Assembly: GCF_001282725.1 (NCBI RefSeq)
Contig: NZ_LN876587.1
Span: forward strand, 144,108-208,107
Length of the DNA stretch: 64,000 bases
Direction: 5' to 3'
Source of the DNA: Inediibacterium massiliense
Lineage (GTDB): Bacteria; Bacillota; Clostridia; Peptostreptococcales; Thermotaleaceae
In this document: one piece after another, positions 54,101 to 61,592 of the stretch
How positions within the stretch are numbered: the first letter of the stretch is position 1
Layout: every line of letters starts with the position of its first letter
Position numbers and translations under genes: made by a program
The notes under the pieces: model-generated
Told to the model about the DNA's origin: nothing
Seen by the model: the letters and a program-made list of their open reading frames with translations, nothing else
Database searches by the model: none

Positions 54101-55758
54101 ATAAATTTTTTGGTTCTTTACCAAAAGCACATTTAAAAGGAGCAAATGCTGTAAGTTCGCCTAGTATTTCAGCTGGGAACAATACAATCCTACTTAGTTG
54201 GCCTAAAGCAGAAAATCAAGAAAATACTCCTAAGGTATTAGAATATATTGTAGATGTTTTTGAGGGAGATACGTTTGTCAAGACTATGCGAGTTTCTGGT
54301 GATTGTAATCATATAAATATTGATGAATTGAAAAATGATACAACATATACTTTAAAATTATATGCAGTAAATGTGATTGGACGTAGTGATATAATCATGT
54401 TGACTGGAAAGCCTAAAAAAAGTAATTCTAGTTCATCAAGCAAATCCAATAGATCTTCTAATCATAGCTCTAATGAAGGAAGTGTGAATTCAAAATCCAT
54501 AGTAAATATTACTGAAAGCAAAGTGAACAATGCTGTAATTGCTACAATAAAACTAGAAGAAAAAGTGAATCACAATGGTAGTATGGTATTAAGTGTTTCT
54601 AAAGATGATATAACATCAGCTATTCAAGAAGCAAAAAAAGTAGGAAGATCGAATAAGGATTTTGTAGTGCAATTAAAAGTAAAAACTCAATCATTAGATA
54701 CGATGAAAGTGAAACTTCCAATAGAGGTACAAAAATCTTTGATTGATGTAGATGTGAAAAGTTTAGATATTATGAGTGACAATGTTTCAGCTAAATTTGA
54801 TAAAGAAAGCTTAAAAGAAATTAGAAAACAGGCAGTAGGAGAAGTTGAAATGTCTGTGTCTAAAGGTACAAAGTTGTCTTTATCTAATGAAGCAAAAGCA
54901 GTGCTTAGAGATAGACCTGTGTATGATTTTAAATTGACACGAGAAAATAAACTAAATATAAGTGACTTTGGAAAAGGAAAGGTAGAAATTGGAATTCCTT
55001 ACAAGCTAGCTAAAGACGAAAAAGCAAATGGCATTTTTATGGCATATATAGATGAAAAGGGCAATGCACATGTTGTAGAAGGTTCTTACTATGATGAAAA
55101 AAATAAAATGGCCATTGGAAAAGCAGATCATTTTTCAGTTTATGGTATTGGATACAAGGAAGTAAAAGAAAATGTAAAAGAAACTATAAAAGCTATAGAT
55201 CCTTCTTTTATAGATACAGCTGATCATTGGGCAAAAGATCATATTGATTTTGTAGTGGGTAAAGGGATTTTAACAGGAACAAGTAAAAATACTTTCTCAC
55301 CAGATCTTTTTATGACAAGAGGTATGTGTGTAACAGCTCTTGGTAGACTAAATGGAGTGGATATAAGCAATTACAAAACCAATAGTTTTACAGATGTACA
55401 AAAAGATAGCTACTATGCAGCTTATGTGGAGTGGGCAAATGAAAAAGGCATTGTAAGTGGTGTTGGAAATAGTCAGTTTGCACCTGAAAGACCTATTACA
55501 CGTGAAGAAATGGCAGTGATTATGAATAATTACGCAAAAGTTATGGGAAATACCCTTCCTAAATCAAAGGAAATGGTTTCTTTTGCAGATGAACAAAATA
55601 TTAGCACGTGGGCGAAGGAGGCTGTAACCCAAATGCAACAGGCAGGTATTATTTCTGGAAAAAATGAAAATAAATTTGTTCCAAAGGGAACAGCAACTCG
55701 TGCAGAAGTAAGTACAGTGCTACGATATTTTATAGAACTAGTAATGGATAAGACGTAA
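51124..55758 (+). CDS. Fur-controlled SLH-anchored surface protein
   Basis: Exported protein of about 1,544 residues; the ATG at 51124 is preferred over 51115, which touches the ribosome site AGAAAGGA. Signal peptide 1-29 (cleavage near TSAFA-KET). Residues about 60-730 are five or six related beta-sandwich repeats of about 110 residues, each with a strand like GGRLLLHQD or NGRLIIYEYEGNEF and a later (L)VAGKKIAA or LKPGSKIVVV. They are followed by a DUF3783-like domain (about 740-860, MVLLYQLGEDSARGSKVRQI), a FIVAR helical domain (about 865-935), a fibronectin III domain (about 1010-1100), a Ser-rich linker, the beta domain shared with the other SLH proteins, and three SLH domains (about 1365-1544). 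Iron regulation suggests a role at low iron, perhaps binding an iron source. Confidence 0.88.
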   Translation: MTILKNRSIAFLIVFMMSIGIWPTSAFAKETHDENMKKSILENCSVTLEKEGKFLEGDTPLVSIASSNVKEGASAITVDISGHIPDGSILIIQSYPKDETYKFGADGNGVFVANKSPLMDGVGQNISIVNTSNMTTDKKLIAVILNSGQVIAQSQPVEIISSHTSDPFDPFVLEFVDDIYEGDTSVALKVGYDDKITGGRLLLHQDDTNSSSPNLDHQIANVSLQKGENVKIRVSGENKLVAGKKIAASIYYCKPGTEDVYKYYTTKQITIQPKKTQAGISIVNTEFKKDSTFATVQINGCDEYIGGQLIICQYPSSQNEFDPDHPSTKRIYQTTFNKQGKNTYEFTQNTPLVAGNKVIAYLYKYDEATDHIKTKYSKAVSIISEGGEVVPSKVEIATSNVRVGDSSIWVTSDFDEISKNGRLIIYEYEGNEFNPSKSSNVILYSDAVSPSKNSKKVVFDSEKLPLKGGWNLKAALLLTDKGNYPNPEFKYSEPIQIQTAPVIKTPTVTINEKEITEGDTKMNVSVTYDKNIKSATYTVYEYEGETLNKEAPTTKILNLGIASKWTRFPINFLVDQRPLKPGSKIVVVLKVITDENKTIEYNSNVITVGARPDWETSTIALEAASIKTNAKSVPVTIRYNEGYHTLDEFYCNVTLYQYPANITDFDYEESYAERIGTLNGTVEKPIRGEGIEVPIMNHIELKEGYKLIAKLRLPHVEWEGEEVDYLSGFANIIGENTKETKAMVLLYQLGEDSARGSKVRQILKDLNIEVKTIEKSHINETIGYLAELDKYETANNPYNGDDYDTEFIIMSALSESKLDAFLYAMMEQNLRINHKAAVTDTNKDWTFKQLIGDIADEHEVFMALLELDKLVKKAQEFNKDGYDSEKWELFQEKLKGALDVLTSVEPALSDLQNAATNLKNAMLDLTGRIEMVGRVVLDCIQIEDTYTVKASVVGAPENATYTYLWSNGSRESYVTGMTLDDLLKLSVTVTGSDKFFGSLPKAHLKGANAVSSPSISAGNNTILLSWPKAENQENTPKVLEYIVDVFEGDTFVKTMRVSGDCNHINIDELKNDTTYTLKLYAVNVIGRSDIIMLTGKPKKSNSSSSSKSNRSSNHSSNEGSVNSKSIVNITESKVNNAVIATIKLEEKVNHNGSMVLSVSKDDITSAIQEAKKVGRSNKDFVVQLKVKTQSLDTMKVKLPIEVQKSLIDVDVKSLDIMSDNVSAKFDKESLKEIRKQAVGEVEMSVSKGTKLSLSNEAKAVLRDRPVYDFKLTRENKLNISDFGKGKVEIGIPYKLAKDEKANGIFMAYIDEKGNAHVVEGSYYDEKNKMAIGKADHFSVYGIGYKEVKENVKETIKAIDPSFIDTADHWAKDHIDFVVGKGILTGTSKNTFSPDLFMTRGMCVTALGRLNGVDISNYKTNSFTDVQKDSYYAAYVEWANEKGIVSGVGNSQFAPERPITREEMAVIMNNYAKVMGNTLPKSKEMVSFADEQNISTWAKEAVTQMQQAGIISGKNENKFVPKGTATRAEVSTVLRYFIELVMDKT

Positions 55759-55812
55759 GCTTTGTTTGTAAATATAACAATAAGAGAAATTAATCAAAGG
55801 TCTGGAATAGAG

Positions 55813-56008
55813 GACCTAAGTTTGAAAAGATTACTTATGAAAGAAACAAGAAAAGAAGATTCTTTAGATTACCTTCTTCCATGGGCAGAAAACCTTCTGA
55901 GGGAATGTAAATCAGAACTAAAATCTCAAAAATAAAGAAAAGTCCTATTTATGATTATTATCTCATAGATAGGACTTGTACTATATATGGGCTGTATTTG
56001 ACGGATAC
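55813..56008 (+). mobile_element. IS66-family transposase tail and right end relic (copy 2)
   Basis: The frame from 55813 reads DLSLKRLLMKETRKEDSLDY, then LLPWAENLLRECKSELKSQK and a stop at 55933-55935, the C-terminal end of an IS66 TnpC (DYLLPWS-type motif). It is followed by the hairpin AGTCCTATTTATGA / TCATAGATAGGACT and a terminal sequence ending GACGGATAC at 56008. From 55903 on it is nearly identical to the inverted copy at 23672-23776. The 5' part of the gene is gone. Confidence 0.75.
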
Positions 56009-56026
56009 AAATCATTTGAAAAATTA

Positions 56027-56078
56027 TTGACAATTTTGGAATATAAATGTAATCTTAAAACATAATTACAAGTGTAAT
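56027..56078 (+). promoter_or_regulatory. Promoter and CopY/BlaI-like dyad before the secreted protein gene
   Basis: TTGACA (56027-56032) and TAATCT (56050-56055) are 17 bp apart. Downstream lies ATTACA-AG-TGTAAT (56065-56078), a perfect palindrome containing TACANNTGTA, the operator core of BlaI/CopY repressors. A second TGTAAT lies at 56049-56054, so two dyads overlap the start region. Confidence 0.5.
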
Positions 56079-56186
56079 CTAAAAGAGGATGAATTATTTA
56101 ATAAAATTATACCTCAGATTTCAGAAGTGGAGTTTCAAACAAATTTCGTGTTGCTACGTATATCGATAATAGAAAGAAGGTTTAAG

Positions 56187-57155
56187 ATGATAACAAGATT
56201 TGACTTTTTTAAGAGTAAAAGAAATGTGACAATAATGATTGGCATAATTTGCTTAGTAGTTTTAGGTGGAGCAAATGGTATAAGTAATAGAAATGAAGAC
56301 TATAGTACTCATGCTACTTATAAAGAGGAGGATTTATTGAAAGATAGATCTCAATATATAGGAGATGTTGTAAGTCATGCAATTAGGGAAAGAGGTCAAT
56401 TCTATAATGATGGTGAATATACAACAGAAGGACATATTATTCTTGGAACAGAAGAAATAGAAAATAAAGTGAAGGTGTATACTTTAGCGAGTGTTGGGGA
56501 ATTTGCTTTTGAAAATGGTATATTTACAAAGGTTGGAGGAACTGGAGCAATACCTACTGTTATGATTTTTTCTATAAATAAAAATGGAGAATATAATCTT
56601 ATTGAATATAAGGAACCAATGGATGGAACTGATTATGTTGCTTCCGTTAAGAAAATGTTTCCTAAAAAATATTATAATAAAGTGTTTTCTGGACAAGATG
56701 AATACGTAAAGCTTGCTAAGCAGGAGGAGGCTCAGGCAGAAAAATATTTAAAAAGCATTGGTAGAGAGGCACAAGTAAGGGAATCTTATGTAGACAAGAA
56801 ACTTGCAAATATTAATGTTGAGGCTAGTAATAAATTATTTACAGAGTTTACAAAATATGATACTTTTCTTAATAATTGTCCCTACTGGATTGGAACAAGA
56901 GAGAGGATTGAAAATGGGGGAAGGTATATTTATGAAACCCTACAGACTAAAACCAGTGATGGGTATGATGTGATAACCTTTAGGAAAACAAATGAAGAAG
57001 GCACTGTCGTAGAGGAACGAGATTATAAGATTGATGGAAATGAGCCTAAACTTATAGAAAAGATTGTCTCTGTTCTTCCACAGGGAGTATTTTATAATCC
57101 AGATATAAAATTAAGTAGTTATTTGGTTATTTACAAGAAAGAAAATTTTATATAA
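56187..57155 (+). CDS. Membrane-anchored extracellular protein of unknown function
   Basis: Protein of 322 residues from the ATG at 56187, which follows AGAAGG; the frame from 56127 has no ribosome site. One N-terminal helix (about 14-33, TIMIGIICLVVLGGANG) places the rest outside the cell. The exterior is polar with two mixed regions: about 60-140, a strand-rich stretch with YTLASVGEFAFENGIFTKVG and PTVMIFSINKNGEYNLIEYK, and about 220-310 with CPYWIGTRERIENGGRYIYE. I recognise no family; the pattern recalls DUF4829/BlaR-associated extracellular domains. It has its own promoter with a dyad operator and its own terminator. Confidence 0.7.
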   Translation: MITRFDFFKSKRNVTIMIGIICLVVLGGANGISNRNEDYSTHATYKEEDLLKDRSQYIGDVVSHAIRERGQFYNDGEYTTEGHIILGTEEIENKVKVYTLASVGEFAFENGIFTKVGGTGAIPTVMIFSINKNGEYNLIEYKEPMDGTDYVASVKKMFPKKYYNKVFSGQDEYVKLAKQEEAQAEKYLKSIGREAQVRESYVDKKLANINVEASNKLFTEFTKYDTFLNNCPYWIGTRERIENGGRYIYETLQTKTSDGYDVITFRKTNEEGTVVEERDYKIDGNEPKLIEKIVSVLPQGVFYNPDIKLSSYLVIYKKENFI

Positions 57156-57161
57156 ACAAAT

Positions 57162-57208
57162 AAAGTACCTAGATTAATTATTTTTAAATAGGTACTTTTA
57201 TTATTTTT
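57162..57208 (+). terminator. Terminator of the secreted protein gene
   Basis: AAAGTACCTA (57162-57171) pairs with TAGGTACTTT (57189-57198), followed by TATTATTTTTT. Confidence 0.8.
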
Positions 57209-57262
57209 TGGAAATATCAATATGCATATTAATTGATTGTAATTTATTTTCAGATAACAATA

Positions 57263-57313
57263 TTGACAAAAGATAATTACTAAGGTAAAATTCTAGATGC
57301 AATTGACTTGCAT
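57263..57313 (+). promoter_or_regulatory. Promoter and palindromic operator of the permease/TIGR03943 pair
   Basis: TTGACA (57263-57268) and TAAAAT (57286-57291) are 17 bp apart. At the expected start is ATGCAA-N5-TTGCAT (57297-57313), a perfect 6-bp inverted repeat that would let a dimeric repressor block initiation. Related pairs in other Firmicutes are under metal-responsive control; Zur or the nearby ArsR-family protein are candidates. Confidence 0.55.
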
Positions 57314-57397
57314 TTTCAATAAAGATTAAAAAAGTTGCAATTGTTGGATATATCTTATTTGCATATTCACAGAAAATTAAATGAAAGGACTGATTTA

Positions 57398-58450
57398 ATG
57401 ATAGAAAAGAAAAAAGAAGAACAAAACTTATCAAATGTATTTTCTTTTGGGATCATTCTTTTTGCAGTTATGTATTTTCTATTTTCTGTTATGAGATCTA
57501 TTGAAGTTGATTTATCAGGATTAGAAGTGTTTAACACAGTTTTTACTAGTATACTTATGCAGGCATTTCCTTTTATGTTGATTGGTATACTGGTTTCTTC
57601 TATAATGCATTTTTTTGTACCAGATGAATGGATAGTCAAGATTTTTCCAATAAAATATGGTTTGGGATTTTTGACAGCAATGTTTATAGGACTGTTCCTT
57701 CCTGTATGTGAATGTGCTATTATTCCAGTTATGAATCGTCTTGTAAGAAAAGGAGTACCTATACCTATTGCTATAACTTTTATGCTTTCTGCTCCCATTA
57801 TAAATCCTATTGTAATTTTATCTACTTTATATGCTTTTCCTAATCATCCTCAAATCATGTTTATGAGAGTGTCATTAGGATTATTTATTGCCTTAATTAT
57901 AGGATTAGTTATGGCACGATCTAGTAACAGTGTATCTATATTTTTGGATGATTGTTCGAATCATAGTAATACAACAAAACATGATAGTGTTAGATGCAGT
58001 TGCCATAATCATGATGAAGAAAGATGTAATGAAAAAGGAATGAAAGGAAAAATTAAAAATTTGTTTTTGCATGCTGGAGAAGAATTCTTTAGTGTAGGTA
58101 AATATCTTATTTTGGGAGCTTTCATTACAAGTTTAATTCAAATGATGATTCCAAGGGATGTATTTGTACAACTTGGTGCAAAAAGAGGCATTGCTCTTAT
58201 TGTTATGATGAGTATGGCATTTTTGTTCTCAGCCTGTTCTACATCAGATGCTTTTATTGCAAGAAGCTTTTTAAGTAGATTTTCAGTGGGATCAATTATG
58301 GGATTTTTGGTTTTTGGACCTATGATGGATATGAAAAATTTATTAATGCTCTTTGCTAATTTTAGAAAGAGTTTTGTGATTAAACTTTCATTACTTATTG
58401 TTATTTTAAATTTTTTAATTTTGAATTTTTTATCGATTTTATTTTTTTAA
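57398..58450 (+). CDS. DUF318/ArsP-like permease
   Basis: Membrane protein of 350 residues; the ATG at 57398 follows AAAGGA. Eight or so hydrophobic segments in two halves, with the family motifs FLPVCECAIIPVMNRLVRKG and MLSAPIINPIVI in the first half and FSACSTSDAFIARSF in the second. The central cytoplasmic loop is polar and rich in Cys/His (NHSNTTKHDSVRCSCHNHDE), an unusual possible metal-binding segment. The family includes ArsP (organoarsenical efflux) and the YcgR-type partner of TIGR03943 proteins. It is followed at 12 bp by such a partner. Confidence 0.88.
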   Translation: MIEKKKEEQNLSNVFSFGIILFAVMYFLFSVMRSIEVDLSGLEVFNTVFTSILMQAFPFMLIGILVSSIMHFFVPDEWIVKIFPIKYGLGFLTAMFIGLFLPVCECAIIPVMNRLVRKGVPIPIAITFMLSAPIINPIVILSTLYAFPNHPQIMFMRVSLGLFIALIIGLVMARSSNSVSIFLDDCSNHSNTTKHDSVRCSCHNHDEERCNEKGMKGKIKNLFLHAGEEFFSVGKYLILGAFITSLIQMMIPRDVFVQLGAKRGIALIVMMSMAFLFSACSTSDAFIARSFLSRFSVGSIMGFLVFGPMMDMKNLLMLFANFRKSFVIKLSLLIVILNFLILNFLSILFF

Positions 58451-58462
58451 GGGAGAGGAACT

Positions 58463-59299
58463 ATGAAAATAAAACTATATAGAGTAAATATAAATGTTAG
58501 CTTGAAAATACTTGTGTTATTTGGATTTGCATATTTTTATATATATAGTGTATTTACAGGTTTAGTAAGGAAATATGTACATCCTAGGATGATTCCTTAT
58601 ATGATATGTGCATCAATAATAATGGGCATAATTGTATGGGTATTATTAGGAGAATTATTTAGAGAACGAAATATAAAAGAAAATTCTTGGACATTACTTT
58701 TTTTTATCATTCCATTAATTATGGCTATTACTTTCCCTGCGAAAACTTTTGATTCAAGTATAGGAACAGCGGGAGATCTTGACATTTCATCTGAAACAAA
58801 TATTACTAAAAATACACAAGAATCGTTTAAGTCACTTAATCAAAAAGAGATGCCTATAGAAAGTAGTGTTGGGAATAATAAATTATATAATGAAAATACA
58901 AAATATATTCATAAAGAAGAAATTGAATTACAAAATGGCATTATTGTGATAGATAGTAGTAATTATTATCAATATTTAAATGAAATATATGAAAATATTG
59001 ATAAATATGAAGGAAACAAGATAGAGATTGTAGGATTTGTATTTAAAGATAATAAAGAATTTGCTGATAATGAGTTTGTGCCTGCACGTTTGATGATGGT
59101 TTGCTGTGCAGCGGATATGGTTCCTGTAGGATTTTTATGTAGATATGAAAAAGCTAAAGAGTTAGAGGTTGATTCGTGGGTTAAAGTAAAGGGAACTATA
59201 TGCAAAGAGAAATTTCAAGAAAATAATATACCGTTTATAGAAGTAATTAGCATCGAAGAAGCAGATAAACCGAAAGAAGAGTATGTTTATCCATATTAA
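58463..59299 (+). CDS. TIGR03943-family permease partner (DUF1980)
   Basis: Protein of 278 residues with two or three N-terminal helices (about 12-90) and an extracytoplasmic C-terminal domain. That domain holds YEGNKIEIVGFVFKDN, PARLMMVCCAADMVPVGFLC and DSWVKVKGTI, the family core, with a CC pair that may bind metal or form a disulphide. The start follows GGGAGAGG. These proteins pair with DUF318 permeases (YcgQ-YcgR in Bacillus); their substrate is unproven. The two genes form an operon under the promoter at 57263, and a terminator follows. Confidence 0.88.
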   Translation: MKIKLYRVNINVSLKILVLFGFAYFYIYSVFTGLVRKYVHPRMIPYMICASIIMGIIVWVLLGELFRERNIKENSWTLLFFIIPLIMAITFPAKTFDSSIGTAGDLDISSETNITKNTQESFKSLNQKEMPIESSVGNNKLYNENTKYIHKEEIELQNGIIVIDSSNYYQYLNEIYENIDKYEGNKIEIVGFVFKDNKEFADNEFVPARLMMVCCAADMVPVGFLCRYEKAKELEVDSWVKVKGTICKEKFQENNIPFIEVISIEEADKPKEEYVYPY

Positions 59300-59332
59300 A
59301 TTTTATATTTTTATATTCAAAAATAATGAAAG

Positions 59333-59370
59333 CACAGTAGCCTTTGATAGAAATGTTACTGTGTTTTTAT
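59333..59370 (+). terminator. Terminator of the permease/TIGR03943 operon
   Basis: CACAGTA (59333-59339) pairs with TACTGTG (59357-59363), followed by TTTTTATT. Confidence 0.7.
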
Positions 59371-59484
59371 TATAATTTCTCTTTTTTAAGGATCTTATAT
59401 TTTTTGTATGTTAGTAAAAACTATTTATGAGTAGAATCTTAGGGACTATGTGAAAAGATTTGAATAAGAGAGAGGCGTAAAGGT

Positions 59485-60834
59485 ATGTTTGACGAAGTAC
59501 AAAAAGAATTGATCTATAGCTTGCTAGAAAATGATAAAGAAAAAATATATGAGATAATGAATGACAGATATCCTGTAGATATGGCTATCATTTTAGAGAA
59601 GTTAAGTGATACAAGTTTATTAAAATTTTATAAGCTTGTAGATAATCAAAGAATGGCAGAAATTTTAGAGCAAGCTAGTGAAAAATTACAAGTTAGAATG
59701 ATTAAATTATTTGATTTTGAGGCTATAGTCAAATTGTTTTTTTATATGTCTAAAGACGATATTGCTGATATTTTGGGGAAGCTTCCTATCTATATGAGAA
59801 AAGATTTATTAAAAATGATGAAGGAAGGAGACATCAAACAATTAGAAGAACTGTTAGGTTATGATGAAGAAAGCGCTGGCGGAATCATGACAACAGAGTA
59901 TATTGCCTTAAAGGGAGATTTATCTATAGGAGAATCTTTAAAAAAGATTAAAGAAATTGGGCCCAAAACGGAAGTGATTGAAATTATATTTGTATTAAAT
60001 CAAAATACAGAGCTAATTGGAATGGCAGATTTGAGAGATATATTAGTAGAACCTGAAGATAAAAAATTAATTGAAATAATGAATGATAATATAATATTTG
60101 TTTATCCTGAAGTGGATCAAGAAAAAGTAGCTTTACTTGTTTCAAAATATGATTTAAAGGCTATTCCAGTTATTAATCATAAAAATTCTCTTTTAGGGAT
60201 TATAACAGTAGATGATATTATTGATGTGATTGTGGAGGAACAAACAGAGGATGTGTTAAGACTTGGAGGTGTCAGTAAAGAAGAAAGAGTAGATACTACA
60301 TTAATCACATCTATTAAGAAGAGATTGCCCTGGTTATTTATAAACCTTGTAACTGCTTTTTTTGCTTCTTTTACTGTAGGATTATTTGAAGATGTTATCG
60401 CACAAGTAGTTGCTTTGGCAGCTGCTATGCCTATTGTGGCAGGAATGGGAGGAAATGCAGGAACACAAACATTATCAGTAATGATAAGAAGTATTACCCT
60501 TGGAGAAGTAAGTCTTAAAAAAAATTGGAGGTTGGTATTTAAAGAAGTAGCTTTAGGTGTTATAAATGGTGCAGCTACTGGGGCTATAACAGGCATGATA
60601 CTTTATATGAAATATGAAAATCTTTATTTGGGTTTGATCATCTTTGCTGCCATGATTGGAAATCTAGTAATCGCAGGATTTTTTGGATTTTTGATTCCTT
60701 TATTATTAAAGGTGTTTGGGATAGATCCTGCCTTAGCATCAGCTATTTTTTTAACAACAGCAACAGATGTTTTTGGATTCTTTTTATTTTTAGGTCTTGC
60801 AAAGATGTTTTTACCTTTTCTGATACATACTTAG
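59485..60834 (+). CDS. mgtE: Magnesium transporter MgtE
   Basis: Mg2+ channel of 449 residues with the full MgtE layout. The N domain (1-130) has superhelical repeats; two CBS domains span about 135-250 (EESAGGIMTTEYIALKGDLS, AIPVINHKNSLLGIITVDDI). A connecting helix leads to five membrane helices (about 285-445) with the pore motif AAMPIVAGMGGNAGTQTLSV and TTATDVFGFF. It senses internal Mg2+ through the CBS/N domains. Only 170 bp separate it from the previous operon and I see no M-box riboswitch there. AGAGAGGCG stands before the ATG. Confidence 0.95.
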   Translation: MFDEVQKELIYSLLENDKEKIYEIMNDRYPVDMAIILEKLSDTSLLKFYKLVDNQRMAEILEQASEKLQVRMIKLFDFEAIVKLFFYMSKDDIADILGKLPIYMRKDLLKMMKEGDIKQLEELLGYDEESAGGIMTTEYIALKGDLSIGESLKKIKEIGPKTEVIEIIFVLNQNTELIGMADLRDILVEPEDKKLIEIMNDNIIFVYPEVDQEKVALLVSKYDLKAIPVINHKNSLLGIITVDDIIDVIVEEQTEDVLRLGGVSKEERVDTTLITSIKKRLPWLFINLVTAFFASFTVGLFEDVIAQVVALAAAMPIVAGMGGNAGTQTLSVMIRSITLGEVSLKKNWRLVFKEVALGVINGAATGAITGMILYMKYENLYLGLIIFAAMIGNLVIAGFFGFLIPLLLKVFGIDPALASAIFLTTATDVFGFFLFLGLAKMFLPFLIHT

Positions 60835-60918
60835 GTTTTACAAAAGATAGAACTCTACGGAGCGTTTATTGAAAAATAGTGTGCTAGAAGTTACTCTTAA
60901 TATATGGAGGTGAGTGGG

Positions 60919-61500
60919 ATGGATTGTAATAAGATTGGAAAGTTAATTTTGAGCTTGCGCAAGGAAAAAAATATGACACAAAAAGACATTGCGATTGCTA
61001 TGAACATTAGTGATAAGACTATATCAAAATGGGAGAGAGGGCTAGGTTGTCCAGATGTGTCTTTGCTGGGTGAGCTTTCTAATATATTAGGTGTAAATAT
61101 TGAAAAAATTTTATTGGGAGATTTAGATCCTAACGATGCAAATGGAGGAAATATGAAAAAAATTAAATTTTATGTATGTCCAAGCTGTGGAAATGTAATA
61201 AACAGTACAGGTGAAGCTGAAGTTTCTTGTTGTGGTAGAAAGTTAAATTCTTTAGTTGCGAAGATACAAGATAAAGATCATGATATAACTTTTACGGAAA
61301 TAGAAGATGATTATTATATTACTATTGAGCATGAAATGAGTAAAACTCATTATATTTCATTTATTGCTTATGTTGGTTATGATAGAGTGTTACTTGTGAA
61401 ATTATACCCAGAACAAAATGCGGAAGTACGTATTCCTAAAATGCATAGAGGTAAGCTGTATGCTTATTGCAGTCAACATGGACTATGGATGAGGAAATGA
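60919..61500 (+). CDS. XRE regulator fused to a desulfoferrodoxin-like iron domain
   Basis: Protein of 193 residues; the ATG at 60919 follows GGAGGTGAG. Residues 4-66 are a Cro/C1-type helix-turn-helix (MTQKDIAIAMNISDKTISKW). Residues 83-110 look like desulforedoxin, with CPSC and SCC giving Cys87, 90, 104 and 105. Residues 112-193 match the superoxide reductase (neelaredoxin) fold, with candidate iron ligands His121, His138 (EHEM), His144 (THYISF), Cys184 and His187 (YCSQHGLW). All nine metal ligands of a two-iron desulfoferrodoxin are thus present. It could sense superoxide, nitric oxide or oxygen and alter DNA binding. It has its own terminator at 61530. Confidence 0.8.
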   Translation: MDCNKIGKLILSLRKEKNMTQKDIAIAMNISDKTISKWERGLGCPDVSLLGELSNILGVNIEKILLGDLDPNDANGGNMKKIKFYVCPSCGNVINSTGEAEVSCCGRKLNSLVAKIQDKDHDITFTEIEDDYYITIEHEMSKTHYISFIAYVGYDRVLLVKLYPEQNAEVRIPKMHRGKLYAYCSQHGLWMRK

Positions 61501-61529
61501 TATTGAAATAAAAAAGAAATACAAAATAG

Positions 61530-61566
61530 GCAGACATGTTATATTCAATAATAGGGTCTGCTTTTT
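61530..61566 (+). terminator. Terminator after the XRE-desulfoferrodoxin gene
   Basis: GCAGAC (61530-61535) pairs with GTCTGC (61556-61561), followed by TTTTT. Confidence 0.65.
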
Positions 61567-61592
61567 CGTATTCTTGTGTAGGTTGGAAAAGA

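Noticed and set aside
23672-56008. A 32-kb composite IS66 transposon
   Set aside because: Only right ends remain at both sides, with no left ends, no transposase and no target duplication, so there is no evidence that the block ever moved as a unit.
59300-59484. M-box magnesium riboswitch before mgtE
   Set aside because: The gap is short, already holds the terminator of the previous operon, and lacks the conserved M-box core.
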